Shown piece after piece: positions 1-11,883 of a stretch of DNA of 64,000 nucleotides. The notes beneath the pieces are model-generated. The model saw only the letters and a list, made by a program, of their open reading frames with translations, did no database searches and had not been told where the DNA came from. Every line of letters begins with the position of its first letter. The first letter of the stretch is position 1. The stretch is from Prosapia bicincta (Eukaryota; Arthropoda; Insecta; Hemiptera; Cercopidae), in NCBI GenBank assembly GCA_036971475.1, contig JBAIZL010000002.1, positions 14,962,868 through 15,026,867 on the forward strand, in the 5' to 3' direction. A program made the position numbers and the translations under genes.

Positions 1-585
1 AATTTATTCAGTAAGTAATTGAGTAATGCAATTTTTGAATTGGAGTCGAGAGCTTTGGTAAACACTCTCAATAGGTTTCCAGTCTTTACAAGTAGATCAG
101 AAAAATATCCCTGATAAGGTGATTGAGCAAGTGGGAAAATTGTACAAACTAGACTACAGTTGTCCCCCAAGGTAATGCACATTTTTCACCTCACCCTAAA
201 ACCCTAAAAATATCAAAGTCCAAGTAGATGGTACTGAAATACCAGCAATCTAAGAGGTTTCTTAAAGCAGAAATTAGCGGTCCTTACTTCCACTATAGGA
301 AATATTTGTGGTGAAAGGTCCAAGGTCGGTGATGTTTGTGGTGGTGATAAGTACAGCAAGAACAAAGGGAATTGACTTTCAAACAAGATTTGTGCTCCCA
401 TAGTCTTGTGAAGCAAAAAGACGCCGTAGGAGGTTTCACAAGCTCCTCAAAATGAATGAAAGTTCTGATTATTGATTATTTGGTGAATCAATGGTTGAAG
501 AACCCGGATATCCCAGAATCTTGGTGGTTGTGCTATCAAAGAAGACATCGGACATGGTATGTCACATCGAGATATCTTACCCTAA
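1..585. repeat. Segmental repeat R, copy 1
   Basis: This block is highly similar, in the same orientation, to 10038-10620. Shared landmarks include the stretch around 95-130 (ATCAGAAAAATATCCCTGAT), the CCCTAAAACCCTAAAAA run near 193, and the block around 300-400. Both copies sit 5' of a GT array and of a conserved first-exon-like segment, so they mark the start of duplicated units. A minus-strand open frame of about 67-73 codons is shared by the two copies but changes frame at its C-terminal side. I see no known domain in it and do not call it a gene. Confidence 0.85.
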
Positions 586-800
586 CTACTTCTCAAAACT
601 TGATCTTCTACGCATCTTTCACCAGATTCATGGTGAACGTTTTCTTTCGTTTGCTCTTCTGAAAATACTGAGTTTATCGCTAGTATCGTAATTGGTCGGA
701 AGGGGGGATGAGATATACTTGCGGAAGTGAGAGATATTGAATTGGGGTGAAAATTGCTAAAAGAAAAAATCTACAGTAAATGGGTAAACCATGGTTTTCA

Positions 801-842
801 AGTGTGTGTGTGTGTGTGTGTGTGCGTGCGTGTGTTTGTTTG
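801..842. repeat. (GT)n microsatellite
   Basis: A GT run with GTGC interruptions. It is the first of three GT arrays (here, 6543 and 11740) that precede the three conserved exon-1-like blocks. Confidence 0.9.
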
Positions 843-859
843 TGCTTGTGAAGTTATAA

Positions 860-1170
860 TCACTTGTGAAAATTATTACAAAATCATAACAAATTCCCCT
901 AACGTAAATTTACATGACCAATACTTTACGAGGTCTATATAATTTACAAATTATGTTTTATCAATATTTCCAAATATTGAAAAATTTCATTGCTCTCGTT
1001 GTAATATTTTATTTTATGTGAACAGTAGAAAGCGATCATTATTTATGACCAATTAGTGGCACCCACCATCTACGTTCCTAAGATTGCAATACACTGAGGT
1101 CTGGGATAGCTTTGAACTTGTCGTAAAGGTAAGGTGGTCCCTTTAAAATGATTATATGGTGGTGCAGCGC
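860..1170 (+). other. Orphan noncoding first-exon-like block (unit 0)
   Basis: This resembles the segments at 6978-7230 and 12390-12700. The best-conserved part is TTGTCG followed a few bases later by a splice-donor-like GGTAAG near 1131. No coding exon homologous to those at 8949 and 13941 follows before unit 1. It may be the first exon of a lost paralog or an alternative first exon. It rests on similarity only. Confidence 0.4.
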
Positions 1171-2656
1171 AAGTAAAAGCAAAAGGGACGCCAGCAAAAC
1201 GCCAGGGACCTACTGAGAGTGAGAGAGAGAGAAAGAGAGAAATGAATAGCCAACATAGCGGATTCTATACCACTGTTGTTTAAGAAGCATTGGACACAGG
1301 ACCAAGGACCAAAATATTTGTGTAAAAAGGGAGGAGTTCTGAGAGAGTTAACAAGTTAGCCTTGTTTTTGTTTATCATGAAATCTTTACATTTTATATTT
1401 AATAGATTGAGTTGAAATTTTAAATTTTTTAAAAACACTTTCAAGAATACATCACACACACACACACACACACACTGAAACGGTCTGAATCACCGTTCAA
1501 ATTTAATAATTTAAAAAATTTGAATAACAAATTTTATAATTAAATAATACGGATTGAATTTATTGTATAATGAAACGTTGTAAAGAGTGAAGAAGTCAGT
1601 AAAATTTTAAATAAATATTATTAAGAGAATTTAAAAATTAAAATAAAATAAAACTATAATAATTAACTAAATTTGACAAACGGGAGTGCAGTGAAAATAT
1701 TTTAACTGCAGAAAAATGCTAACTTGAGAACTAGGCCACGTAGAACTATCGCTTACATTTTGAAGTGACCAGCAAAATCCAAAATGAGCAATAGTGAAAG
1801 CTAGATTTAAAAAACTTAAATAACAAAAACGTTACAGCCATTTTAAAATAATAGACATTTTTCAGTGTTCTAAAACAGATAACAAAATTATGCAGGTTGA
1901 ATCGAATACTTTGTCCAATCCGCCTGTACAAGAAAAAAAGCACAGAGATAGCGACGAGCTTAGAGCGGGGGGGGGAGAAGGGTTACATAGCCTCATTAAA
2001 TACAGGAACTTAGGGACCTGTAAGGCAGACTGTAAAAAATTTTAATACAAGGTGCTAACGGTCGTAATGTCGGTCAGCAACTAGGTCAACCACCATAGGC
2101 CAGATGGAACCAAATCGATACGTTTCCGCCGTCTAATTCTATCCATGGACGAGGGCTTCAGACTCAGCCTCCGGGACATGAAAATGGAGAAGGACTTCCA
2201 TCGACTGACCACGGATGGTAACTTCCGATGTCCAGGGGCCTTGAATCCAGACGAGAGGACTCTAGGACCGGCAGGGATATCCTTGGCAAGTCATTTTCTC
2301 TATTTTATTAAATAACGTCAAATTTAGTAGGTTAAAAACATTAAATTCAAAATTATCTATATAAATTAAACAACGACTTAACTCTATATTGAATATTAAA
2401 TAAATGTTAAGTTCAATAAAATTAATTGTATAATAAAAATGCTTAATAAATGAATAATAAACATTAAATCCACAAAGTGGTTTTGGCCATAAGCCAATCA
2501 TTTTCAGAAAGAACAGAATTATAGAATTATAAAAATTTTAAAATTGTTATAAAATGTAAAATTTACCAATTCAATCTTGAAATCAGATGATAAACAATTT
2601 ACAATTACGTTAAATTAGGAATTAATTTTTGTTCAAATATGTGAATGTAGATAATG

Positions 2657-2658
<2 letters not shown>
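1171..2658. other. AT-rich noncoding stretch
   Basis: Contains a GA-rich tract near 1219-1241, a CA run at 1452-1475 and a short G-rich run at 1967-1976. The frames are short and lack any recognisable domain. Confidence 0.6.

Positions 2659-2711
<53 letters not shown>
2659..2711. repeat. (TA)n microsatellite
   Basis: Uninterrupted TA dinucleotide run. Confidence 0.95.
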
Positions 2712-2713
<2 letters not shown>

Positions 2714-3550
2714 GTCCAAATTAAATATATAAAATATCAGAAAAATTTAAATGATTATTTGTGATATCAATGAAAACAAAGAAATAGTAAAAGATAGAGT
2801 CAAATGTATTATAGTTGAAAATATTTAAATTTTTATTTTAAGAACCAGTAATTAAATGCATTATAAAAACTTAATGGTATTTAAATTTATCCTGTGTTGA
2901 ACAACCAATTAACTTTTAGTTTTTTCCAACTAATAATAAATGATTATAAAACCAAAGTACAGTTTTAATTAAATTTCATTAATTAATAAATATATAAAAT
3001 TCAGAACCTAATGTTTCTTCAAACGAATTCTCTCCTGAGAACCAATTTATTTAGCTATTCTAAAGATTAGTTGGTTTTTTCTATTGAAGCCCAGAGACGA
3101 AGTCTACTGGCCGATCATGTTTAAGGAACACAGGAGCCTTTAAAAAAGGTATCTTAAACATGATCATATTTTGCACGTCCCCTTGCTATGCCTGCAGATC
3201 TTCTAAGAGGGTAAGGTTCTTTGAAATTATGTGTGTTCATATTAATAATGTTTCATTCCAGCTGACTAGTTTACTGACAAGTATGACTATAAAAACGCCC
3301 AACAAAACATGTTAACCATTTTAGGGGGGTCATACAAACTTTAATGTAGGAGTCAGCGGGAATTGGCTTGCGTTTAGGCGTGGCATATAACAGGTGAACA
3401 CAAGACAAAATTTAAGAACGCTCGAGGTTACACGAACACGAGAACGCAACGGAGATAAGCAGGCGAGATTTAAAATTATAAAAAGTAACAACTCCGTAAC
3501 ACCATTAATGTTACGATAGTAAAGTAGAGTGAGGAGTGGGGGAACGTTGG

Positions 3551-3551
<1 letters not shown>
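2712..3551. other. Intergenic stretch, nothing recognised
   Basis: AT-rich sequence without a supported gene or repeat. Confidence 0.6.
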
Positions 3552-3613
<62 letters not shown>

Positions 3614-3627
3614 TCACACACACATAC

Positions 3628-3687
<60 letters not shown>

Positions 3688-3730
3688 AGAGTGTGAACTA
3701 ATAGAAGGAATTGAAAAATAAATATGTGCC
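3552..3730. repeat. CA/CATA/TA compound array with SINE-like tail
   Basis: A (CA)n run passes into CATA and then (TA)n up to 3684. It is followed by AGTGTGAACTAATAGAAG, the 3' tail signature of dispersed family A (see 30520-30775 and 39945-40170). The array therefore probably grew inside or next to a family A copy. Confidence 0.8.
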
Positions 3731-3753
3731 AATACATTTTCTATAAACATGTT

Positions 3754-3759
<6 letters not shown>

Positions 3760-3809
<50 letters not shown>
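3760..3809. repeat. (TA)n microsatellite
   Basis: TA dinucleotide run just upstream of the ribozyme-like element at 3856. Confidence 0.95.
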
Positions 3810-3815
<6 letters not shown>

Positions 3816-3855
3816 GTTTATATTTATTGTAAAACATTGCATTATTGTATTATTC

Positions 3856-3900
3856 ATCCCTGATGATGTTGGTACTGTTTACCAACGATAAGCTTTGGAT
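3856..3900 (+). ncRNA. Hammerhead ribozyme-like element (PLE type), mutated core
   Basis: Order seen: stem I half ATCC, core CTGATGA, stem II GTTGGT/ACCAAC with a 7-nt loop, GATA where GAAA is expected, stem III AAGCTT (self-complementary), then T and stem I half GGAT. The substitution in GAAA probably inactivates it. The following ~45 nt resemble the sequence after 29467 and also end in a (TA)n array, so this is a PLE end of the same family. Confidence 0.5.
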
Positions 3901-3940
3901 ATAAATAAATAATGTTCTTTTATTTGAATAACCTATATTG

Positions 3941-4152
<212 letters not shown>

Positions 4153-4160
<8 letters not shown>

Positions 4161-5514
4161 GTTAAATTTATAAATATTAATAAAAAAAAATAATAATAAA
4201 AACTAAAACATTAACAGTAACCAATACTTGCAAAAGTTGACTTAGTAAAAGCCGACAAAGAAATACATTGAACAAAAACAAAAAAGTTTGAAATAAAAAA
4301 AGTAGTTAAGGAAATAAACAATTTGTAAAACCCTTAGAGAACTAGGGTAGAGTTTTTTGTTAGAATTTAGAAAGTTGAAAGGGACGGGAGAGAAAGACGG
4401 ATGTATCACGTACACTTTTAAAAAAATAATAATTTATACGACAGTTTTACTGCAAACTTTCAAAAATAACGGATAGTTAAAAAAAAAAGTTAATGTACGA
4501 ATTTCAAATTGGATTAGTGGAAGCCAAGATCGATGTTTTTCATTGGGTAGAAAATGAACGAGAGGGCGAAATACGCGGTAAACAGATTCAAGTGCAGAAA
4601 AAGAGGGGCAGTCTAGTTGCGACCAAAAAAGTAGATGGACGTGTGTGGATGTTGCCTAAAAAAAGTTTGTGGTATTAGAAATTGTTAAAAAAAAAAATAA
4701 GTAATTTAAATATCGATAAATGTTGTGTTAAGAAGTTGGTGTTTAGTTAAATTATTAAATTTATAATCACAGCGTAATAATGGTATCGTTGAGTCAGAGT
4801 ACCAGATACCAATTGTGAGTTAAGTGTTACAAAAATCGTCGAACTAATGCCAAGGATTAACGGAACAAAAAAAAGGAAACAACGTCATTGCACTTGAGTA
4901 AAAACTTTGATTAAAAACTAATTAAACAACTGAATTTCTGGTCAATAAAATAAATATTTCTAATATACAAGTAACTCTAAATTTCAAGAAAAAAGTAAAG
5001 TATAAGGCAAGAACCTAAACACGCCCCAAACGTTTTACAATTTATTAGCTGGACAAATTTAATAAATAATAAATAAAATGAATGAAAATAAATAACAGGT
5101 TGTTTACCTTATAAGATTTTAGTTCGACAATATAGTCTTAAATAATTGTATAACTAAATGTAAATTTAACGTTTTACTTTGTATTTAACTGGCAACAGTA
5201 ATTAATAATGTTCTGGACTATTAAAGAAATTGTTATAACTAAAAATTCTTGTATTTCTTTGTAAGGCCTACTCTAATTAAGTAATTTGGTTGCCATCTTA
5301 TAAAGATGAAGTGAATCAAAATAATAAAAATAAAGGTAGGTCATAGTGATAAGAAGTATAATTTACAATTATACAATATAAGAAAAATGTTTAATTAGAA
5401 TTTTCAGTCACACAATAGGTAAACTGGCACCCAACACTTTAAACAATTAATTAATCAGCAACAATTAAATTTACAAATTTGAAATAACATAGATAAAGCC
5501 CAAGGGAATTTATG

Positions 5515-5520
<6 letters not shown>
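4153..5520. other. Intergenic stretch, nothing recognised
   Basis: AT-rich. A 61-codon open frame at 4493-4678 has no recognisable domain, signal peptide or neighbour support. Confidence 0.6.

Positions 5521-5582
<62 letters not shown>
5521..5582. repeat. (TA)n microsatellite
   Basis: TA dinucleotide run. Confidence 0.95.
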
Positions 5583-5585
<3 letters not shown>

Positions 5586-6299
5586 GTGATTTTTAGATTA
5601 AAATAAATTAAAATTAAATAAAATAAGATAAAGAAGACTTTCGAGATTATAAAATTACTTAAGATATGGGCCTACATAAGGGGGAAAAGATGTATAGTCG
5701 GAGTTTAAAGATTTGAAAATTGAACCCCTACATGCCAAAGGTGAAACTTACAGACTAATGTGAACTCTGAATTATACAAGCCAATATTCACCATATGAAC
5801 TTTACAATTAACTCAATATTTTATATTTACTCATGTATTCTCAATTGTAAGTTTATATCTCACAAAAAGCCTTGATTTATTTACATTTACTGTATTCTAA
5901 TTTTAATCAAATTAAGTAACGTTTGAGAGCTATTATTGTATTTCTTGTTGAGAAAAACCTAAAGTTTGCATTTATTTGTCAACATATGATAGTTTTAGAA
6001 GTATTTTAAACAGTTATATATATAGTAAAGTTATTTAACTGGGTTTTTTATAAATTAGTATCATTAAAATAAAACCAAATTGTCTTCTTTACATTTTTAA
6101 TGCTTTATGTAAGTTTCTATATGTGTACTCAAAGAAATCAGTAATCGAACACATGGAGAGACTCATGAAAATACTATATTTATTTATTATTTCCAAACAA
6201 TTTCCCAAGATAATTTTAAAAATACTTAACTAAGTGAATATGTAGTTGCTTACTTGCTGACGAGTTTCAAAACAATCCTTCCTTTTACGAAGCTAACCC

Positions 6300-6541
6300 T
6301 ATACTGGCGGCATCGGTGAGGTGTAAAGGCTCTCAGGGGATTTAATTTATGACTGTGGAATGGGGTGGGTTGTTTTAGTTGTGTGTCATATAATATAAGA
6401 GTTGTTGGCTTCAAAGTGTGTGTGATCATTTAATACGTTTTCCTTATCTGTTGCGTAGTGTTTGTAGATCTCATATTCTAAGGTTGTTAGTTTTTTACTT
6501 TGTTTTAATGTGTGTAGAACAGTTAAATTAGTGTGTATGTC

Positions 6542-6599
<58 letters not shown>

Positions 6600-6930
6600 G
6601 GGTGTTTTTAGGTGTTTTTCGTAGCTGGGTACGTGCTTTAGGGTTTGTTCGTTTTTTTTGTTTTTGGGTAATATGTTCTTCGAAGCGCGTATAGAATTAC
6701 CCGCCAGTTTGGCCGATGTAATAGTTGGGACAATCGTTACAAGTTAATTTGTAAATAAGTAAGAGTTTGTATTTGTCAGTTTCTTTTTGAAAAAGTTCTA
6801 TGTGCTGTCTTAAATGTTTGATTGTTTGTATTTGGTAATGGAGTTATTTTTAATGTTGAGGCTATTTTGTTTGTGTTTTTGTTGTGGTATGTGAGGGATG
6901 TGTATTTGTTGTTTTTTGTATGGTTTGTCT
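6300..6930 (-). pseudogene. Penelope-like element fragment, GIY-YIG endonuclease (PLE-3)
   Basis: Read on the minus strand, about 6670-6760 encodes the GIY-YIG pattern of Penelope-like elements: IYKLTCNDCPNYYIGQT, then after one in-frame TAA the conserved FYTRFEEH. About 40 codons later the frame runs into a CA array (6543-6599 on the plus strand) and resumes with a C-terminal part containing LTTLEYEIYKHY, as in PLE proteins. The reverse transcriptase is not recognisable upstream, so the copy is 5' truncated. Because of the stop, frameshifts and microsatellite, it is dead. Confidence 0.8.
6543..6599. repeat. (GT)n inside PLE-3
   Basis: This GT run lies within the degenerate reading frame of the PLE-3 fragment, between its GIY-YIG block and its C-terminal block. 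Confidence 0.9.
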
Positions 6931-6977
6931 GCGTGGCCGTTTGATGGTGTTTATGTTTCTGGGAAAGATATCTAGTA

Positions 6978-7230
6978 GTTATTACACAATCATAACAAAT
7001 TCAATTGACGACAAATTCCGAAACCAATAATTCAATAATTCACAAGCTGCAATTCCTTAATTGTCATATTTTATTGCCTTTGCTATAAAAAAATTATAGT
7101 AAATTTAACGACCTATTACAAATAATTCTCTAAATCTTTAAAACACCAGGATCTGACATTACTTAGAATCTTGTCGAAGGGGTAAGTTCGTTTCTTTAGC
7201 ATTATTGAACAAATTTGATAGTTGGTTTGT
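6978..7230 (+). other. Candidate noncoding exon 1 of secreted-protein gene A
   Basis: A block of GAATCTTGTCG, a few bases, then GGGTAAGTT is conserved at 7168-7186 and 12606-12634. GTAAGT is a strong donor. The coding exon at 8949 starts 24 nt after a good acceptor (polypyrimidine tract plus CAG at 8922-8924). I infer a 5' UTR exon ending near 7181 and an intron of about 1.7 kb that contains the large GT array. Confidence 0.45.
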
Positions 7231-7513
7231 TTGGTCAATTTTATTTCATAGGAATAATATATTTGTAATTTAAAAAAGTTATAAAATGTTTTAGTTTAGA
7301 AAAACTGCTATAATATTATTGTATACATATATTTTGCAAAAATTGTATAGTGAATTAACACATTATAGTGTGAAAGGAATTTAGAAATTTATAGTAGCAT
7401 CATTTTCTTCCCTTAGCAAAGAACATATTTAATATTTTTATTTATTTAATAAGTGTATGTTTCTCTATTTTAATTATTATTGCATTTAGCTACATTCTTA
7501 ATTTCATTAAAAA

Positions 7514-7538
7514 CTCACACACACACACACACACACAC

Positions 7539-7599
<61 letters not shown>

Positions 7600-7633
7600 T
7601 GTGTGTGTGTTGTGTGTGTGTGTATGAGTGTGT

Positions 7634-7702
<69 letters not shown>

Positions 7703-7728
7703 AGTGTGTGTGTTGTGTGTGTGTGTGT

Positions 7729-7779
<51 letters not shown>

Positions 7780-7789
7780 TGTGTGGTGT

Positions 7790-7842
<53 letters not shown>

Positions 7843-7847
7843 GAGAG

Positions 7848-7909
<62 letters not shown>

Positions 7910-8052
7910 TGTGTGTGTGTGTGTTGTGTGTGTGTGTGTGTGTGTGTGTGTATGAGTGTGTGTGTGAGTGTGTGTGTGTGTGTGTGTGTATGAGTGTGTG
8001 TGTTGTGTGTGTGTGTGTGTGTGTGTATGAGTGTGTGTGTGAGTGTGTGTGT

Positions 8053-8105
<53 letters not shown>

Positions 8106-8108
8106 GTG

Positions 8109-8139
<31 letters not shown>

Positions 8140-8176
8140 AGAGAGAGTGTGTGTGTGTGTGTTTGTGTGTGTGTGT

Positions 8177-8220
<44 letters not shown>
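7514..8220. repeat. Giant CA/GT dinucleotide array
   Basis: About 700 bp of GT repeats, opened by a short CA run. TATGAG and TGTTGT interruptions recur in the same order, so blocks of 100-200 bp were duplicated inside the array. Long Thr-His or Cys-Val frames here are artefacts. It probably lies in the intron of gene A. Confidence 0.95.
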
Positions 8221-8279
8221 TGTTTATAAATTCTGTGATTCGTACAATTTCTATATTTCTGCAAAATAAATAATTTTTA

Positions 8280-8924
8280 ACCAAAGTGACTCATATGCAT
8301 AGCATAGTTAGACCGGATGATCAGAGTATTTAGTGATGTAAACCTAAGGCAATGACTGGATACATCCCAGATATGTTTACCTGCACACGTTCCGAATTCA
8401 TAGGCGCATTTTTCACTGCAGAAATTATAGATCTAATAATTCTATTATTATTCCAACAAGACGTTTGTTTTCGAGCTTTAGATATAAATAATTCTAACAT
8501 TCGTCATATTTAATGTCCGTCAAGGCATTCCAGTGCGATCCGTAAGAGGAGACGTCCTAGGAAGGTCTGGTTTGCCAGTTTAGGGGTTTAATATTAGGGT
8601 TACATTTGAAAACATTAACAATTTTTAATGATTTACGTGAAATATATTTTAATTAAAACCCTAAAATATATAAAACGCAGAGAATTTATTCCAAATACAA
8701 ATTTTATTTACACGTAATATAATACACTTTCACGTCTCTACAAGGTACCCTTTGTTGTATTAAAACATATGATAGATTAGTATTAAGTATTTGATTGTTG
8801 CTAAATAGTTAAACAATAATGCAAGAAATGTCAAACTATAGTTAAAATGTGGGTGCTTTGTCCCCAGATTCAAAGCATTACATTTCAATCTACACTGATC
8901 ATTTTTGTTTTTTTGTTTTTTCAG
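8280..8924 (+). other. Intron/upstream region homologous to 13270-13916
   Basis: Segments resemble 13270-13916. The closest are the 80 nt before the acceptor (ATGTGGGTGCTTT, then CAGATTCAAAGCAT) and a block near 8540-8600. This shows that the duplication included the intron. Confidence 0.7.
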
Positions 8925-8948
8925 GTTGGACACTAACATTGCTCCACA

Positions 8949-9584
8949 ATGATTGCAGTATTGCTAATCTGCTCCCTTCAGTTGTTCTGGACGACGCACA
9001 TGGGCGACTGTACTTCGCTATCCAACGTGACAAAAATGCAGGAACGAATTAACCAGAAGCAAATGTTTGTTGGAAATAAGCCAGAGAACCGTATGGAACT
9101 ACATAAACCGAAAAAACAGCTGGAATCCGGGCAGAGAAATTTTGGAAATATTGATATTGGCAAAATGCACAAGAAAAATATCAAACAAAACCAAACTTAT
9201 CGTAGAGTTATAAAACCAGACATTCTTCCAAGGCTTCGCAGAGAAAAAGATAATGTTATTTGGACTGGGAATTTTCTTAATGATTTTGACCCGACAAATT
9301 TTGACAACAGGGTAAAAGCTGGCCTCATCATCAGCCAAGCGTTTGGAATTTGGTTGCAACTGAATAAAACAATTAGTTCATACTCCGACCAACGAATTTC
9401 CAAAGGATTGGAAACGGTGAGAGATTCCCTGGACGGCTTAGTGAGCTTGGTACTGTTTCACTTCTACCCTGTAATATCCAAAGGTTCCGAAGCGGTACCT
9501 TTCCATAAAAATGGAATGAATTATTATGATAGGTCGTATGTGTACATTGGGAATATATTTATAAATTTATGGTTCGACTTCTAG
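8949..9584 (+). CDS. Gene A: putative secreted protein of unknown family (211 aa)
   Basis: I do not recognise the family. The N-terminus is a clear signal peptide: Met, a hydrophobic core to about residue 14, and likely cleavage near residues 17-20. The mature protein has a single cysteine (residue 21, in GDCTSLSN), potential N-glycosylation sites, and a basic central part. The conserved C-terminal half contains NRV, IS, GIW, DQRI, GLE, DSL, LVS and FYPV, all shared with the paralog at 13941. The start follows a strong 3' splice site ending at 8924, so the mRNA probably has a noncoding upstream exon. A poly(A) signal AATAAA lies at 9704. Conservation of an open frame of over 200 codons between two diverged copies, with many substitutions, supports real protein coding. 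Its role is unknown. Confidence 0.85.
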   Translation: MIAVLLICSLQLFWTTHMGDCTSLSNVTKMQERINQKQMFVGNKPENRMELHKPKKQLESGQRNFGNIDIGKMHKKNIKQNQTYRRVIKPDILPRLRREKDNVIWTGNFLNDFDPTNFDNRVKAGLIISQAFGIWLQLNKTISSYSDQRISKGLETVRDSLDGLVSLVLFHFYPVISKGSEAVPFHKNGMNYYDRSYVYIGNIFINLWFDF

Positions 9585-9703
9585 ATAAGGAAATGTTTTA
9601 GCTAACATGATATATATTAACCCTTTTATATTCAACCCACTGGTGTTTGGTCCCTCCCTAAGTAAGTGTACATCTAGGATAGTATAAACTGATTAAAGAG
9701 AAT

Positions 9704-9709
9704 AATAAA
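9704..9709 (+). promoter_or_regulatory. Poly(A) signal of gene A
   Basis: AATAAA about 120 nt after the stop codon of gene A. Confidence 0.6.
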
Positions 9710-9907
9710 GAAATTCTTTGTAAAAACATATTACCATACTAATTATTTGTATTCCTAATTGTTTGTAAACATTTATTTGGCAAGAATATATTTGTCGTTA
9801 TGTTGCAACCCTGCAGCCTGAAGAAATGCACATTCTGAAAAGTATAACTGTGACATACAAATATGAAAAGTGTCAAAGTGAAAAGTAATACAATATTGTG
9901 TTGTCTC

Positions 9908-10037
9908 AAGAGGGAAAATATATGTGGTTAGAGGGAAATTTGTTTTCGATCTAAGTCATCTACAATGACACAATTATATACATGCACGAAGAATAAAGTA
10001 TGCTAAATTTTAATGAGTAATACATAATAGTAATTCA
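9908..10037. repeat. Local direct repeat S, copy 1
   Basis: Shares GAGGGAAAATATATGTGG and the later ACATGCACGAAGAATAA block with 10637-10860. The two copies flank segmental repeat R copy 2, which marks a rearrangement junction. Confidence 0.8.
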
Positions 10038-10620
10038 ATTAATTTATTCAGTAAGTAATTCAGTAAGCTTTGGCAAACACTCTCAATAGGGTTGCAGTCT
10101 TTACAAGTAGATCAGAAAAATATCCCTGATAAGGTGATTGAGCAAGTGGAAAAATCGTACAAACCAGACTACAGTTGTCACCCAAGGTAATGCACATTTT
10201 TCACCTCACCCTAAAACCCTAAAAATATCAAAGTCCAAGTAAATGGTACTGAAATACCAGCAGTCTCAAAGGTTTTCTTAAAGCAGAAATCAACGATTCT
10301 TACTTCCACTATAGGAAATATTTGTGGTGAAAGGTCCAAGATCGGTGATGTTTGTGGTGGTGATAAGTACAGCAAGAACAATGGGAATCGACTTTCAAAC
10401 AAGATTTGTTCTCCCATAGTCTTGTGAATCAAAAAGACGCCGTAGGAGGTTTCACAAGCTCCTCAAAATTAATAAAAGTTCTGATTATTGATTCTTTGGT
10501 GAATCAATGGTTGAAGAACCCGGATATCCCACCCTTGTGGTTGTGCTATCAAAGAAGACACCGGACATGATATGTCACAATATTCTATCGAGATAGCTTA
10601 CCCTAGGGAAAATATCTTAC
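10038..10620. repeat. Segmental repeat R, copy 2
   Basis: Homolog of 1-585 with a short deletion near its start. It opens the second duplicated unit, whose coding exon is gene B at 13941. Confidence 0.85.
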
Positions 10621-10636
10621 CCTAGGGCTTACCCTT

Positions 10637-10860
10637 ATCGAGGGAAAATATATGTGGTTAGAGGGAAATTTGATTAATATCAAATTCTGTAAATATATTT
10701 AACTTCAAAGAAACTGCACATAGAAAAATTAATCCAAATTAAAGAAATATTTTCTAATAGTCTTCTACAATGACACAAATATGTACATGCACGAAGAATA
10801 ACGTATGCAAATTAAAATGATTAATTCATAAATAAAAGTGTAAAATTTTAATTTATTTCA
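10637..10860. repeat. Local direct repeat S, copy 2
   Basis: Homolog of 9908-10037 with an extra internal segment of about 85 nt. Confidence 0.75.
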
Positions 10861-11735
10861 CAAAAAACATTAGAATAAGAAACTATACAAAGAACTGTAA
10901 GCTTTCAAAGTACATGAACTTTAAGAAATAAGAAACTATACAACATTGGAAGAATTGAAATAAACAGATTAAAACAAACTACTCAAAAAATAAAAAAATT
11001 GTTATATGAAAATTTGAAAGATAATATTGAAACAATATATTAAAGTAATATTAAAAGAATAATAACGGAATATAAATTAAAACATAAAAACAATATTTGA
11101 AAGTTATAGACTTATAGTATTCTAATATTGACTGATTTTTTTAAAATATAAAAACCTAAAAACTTTGGTACAAACTTTGAAAAAAGACTATTATGTCATG
11201 TGTTGTTATTATTTTGTAAAACCTTAGATAATTGATTTGATTATTCAAAACACTGTTCAAATAGTTAATAAAAGCATCCAGAGTTGTTAAATAAACAAAA
11301 ACCCTAGGTTTCGTTCCAACTAACAAAACTAATGGTTGTCAAACTATAGCTATTTTATGATACCGTAAATAGCACATGTAATTAAATCAATGCCTATTGT
11401 GACACTCTAACATCTATTTTATCCAGAGTCAAATTTCAATGGAGCTTTCCGCTTTAAAATAACACAGGAGCCTCCAAAAGGTAAGTTATGCAGGATCATA
11501 TTTTGCACGACAAACTAAGATTCCCTGAATAACATGGCGAATATATGAGATGCTATTATTGATAAGGTGTTTACTTGCATAGTCCATGTTTGTTTTTAGC
11601 TGTGACTAAATACTAACGTGTGTGTCTATAAGTATTAACAATGACATTTTAGTCAAACTCTCATGAGGAAGAGTGCTAGGTGATTTTAAGGATGAACGCA
11701 TCAGCTTTACGTTGAAGTAAAGTGTTGGGGTTCGT
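10861..11735. other. Intergenic stretch, nothing recognised
   Basis: AT-rich, with no supported gene. Confidence 0.6.
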
Positions 11736-11739
11736 TCCA

Positions 11740-11832
11740 GAGTATATCTGTGTGTGTTTGTGATGTGGTTATGTGTGTGTATGTGTGTATTTAAGTAAGT
11801 GTGCGTGTGTGTGTGTGTGTGTGTGTTTGCAT

Positions 11833-11883
<51 letters not shown>

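Noticed and set aside
213..416. Minus-strand frame shared with 10211-10432
   Set aside because: Shared because the DNA is duplicated; the frame shifts between copies and lacks a domain.
7480..8284. Long Cys-Val and Thr-His open frames of up to 264 codons
   Set aside because: They are translations of the GT/CA array, open in several frames on both strands at once.
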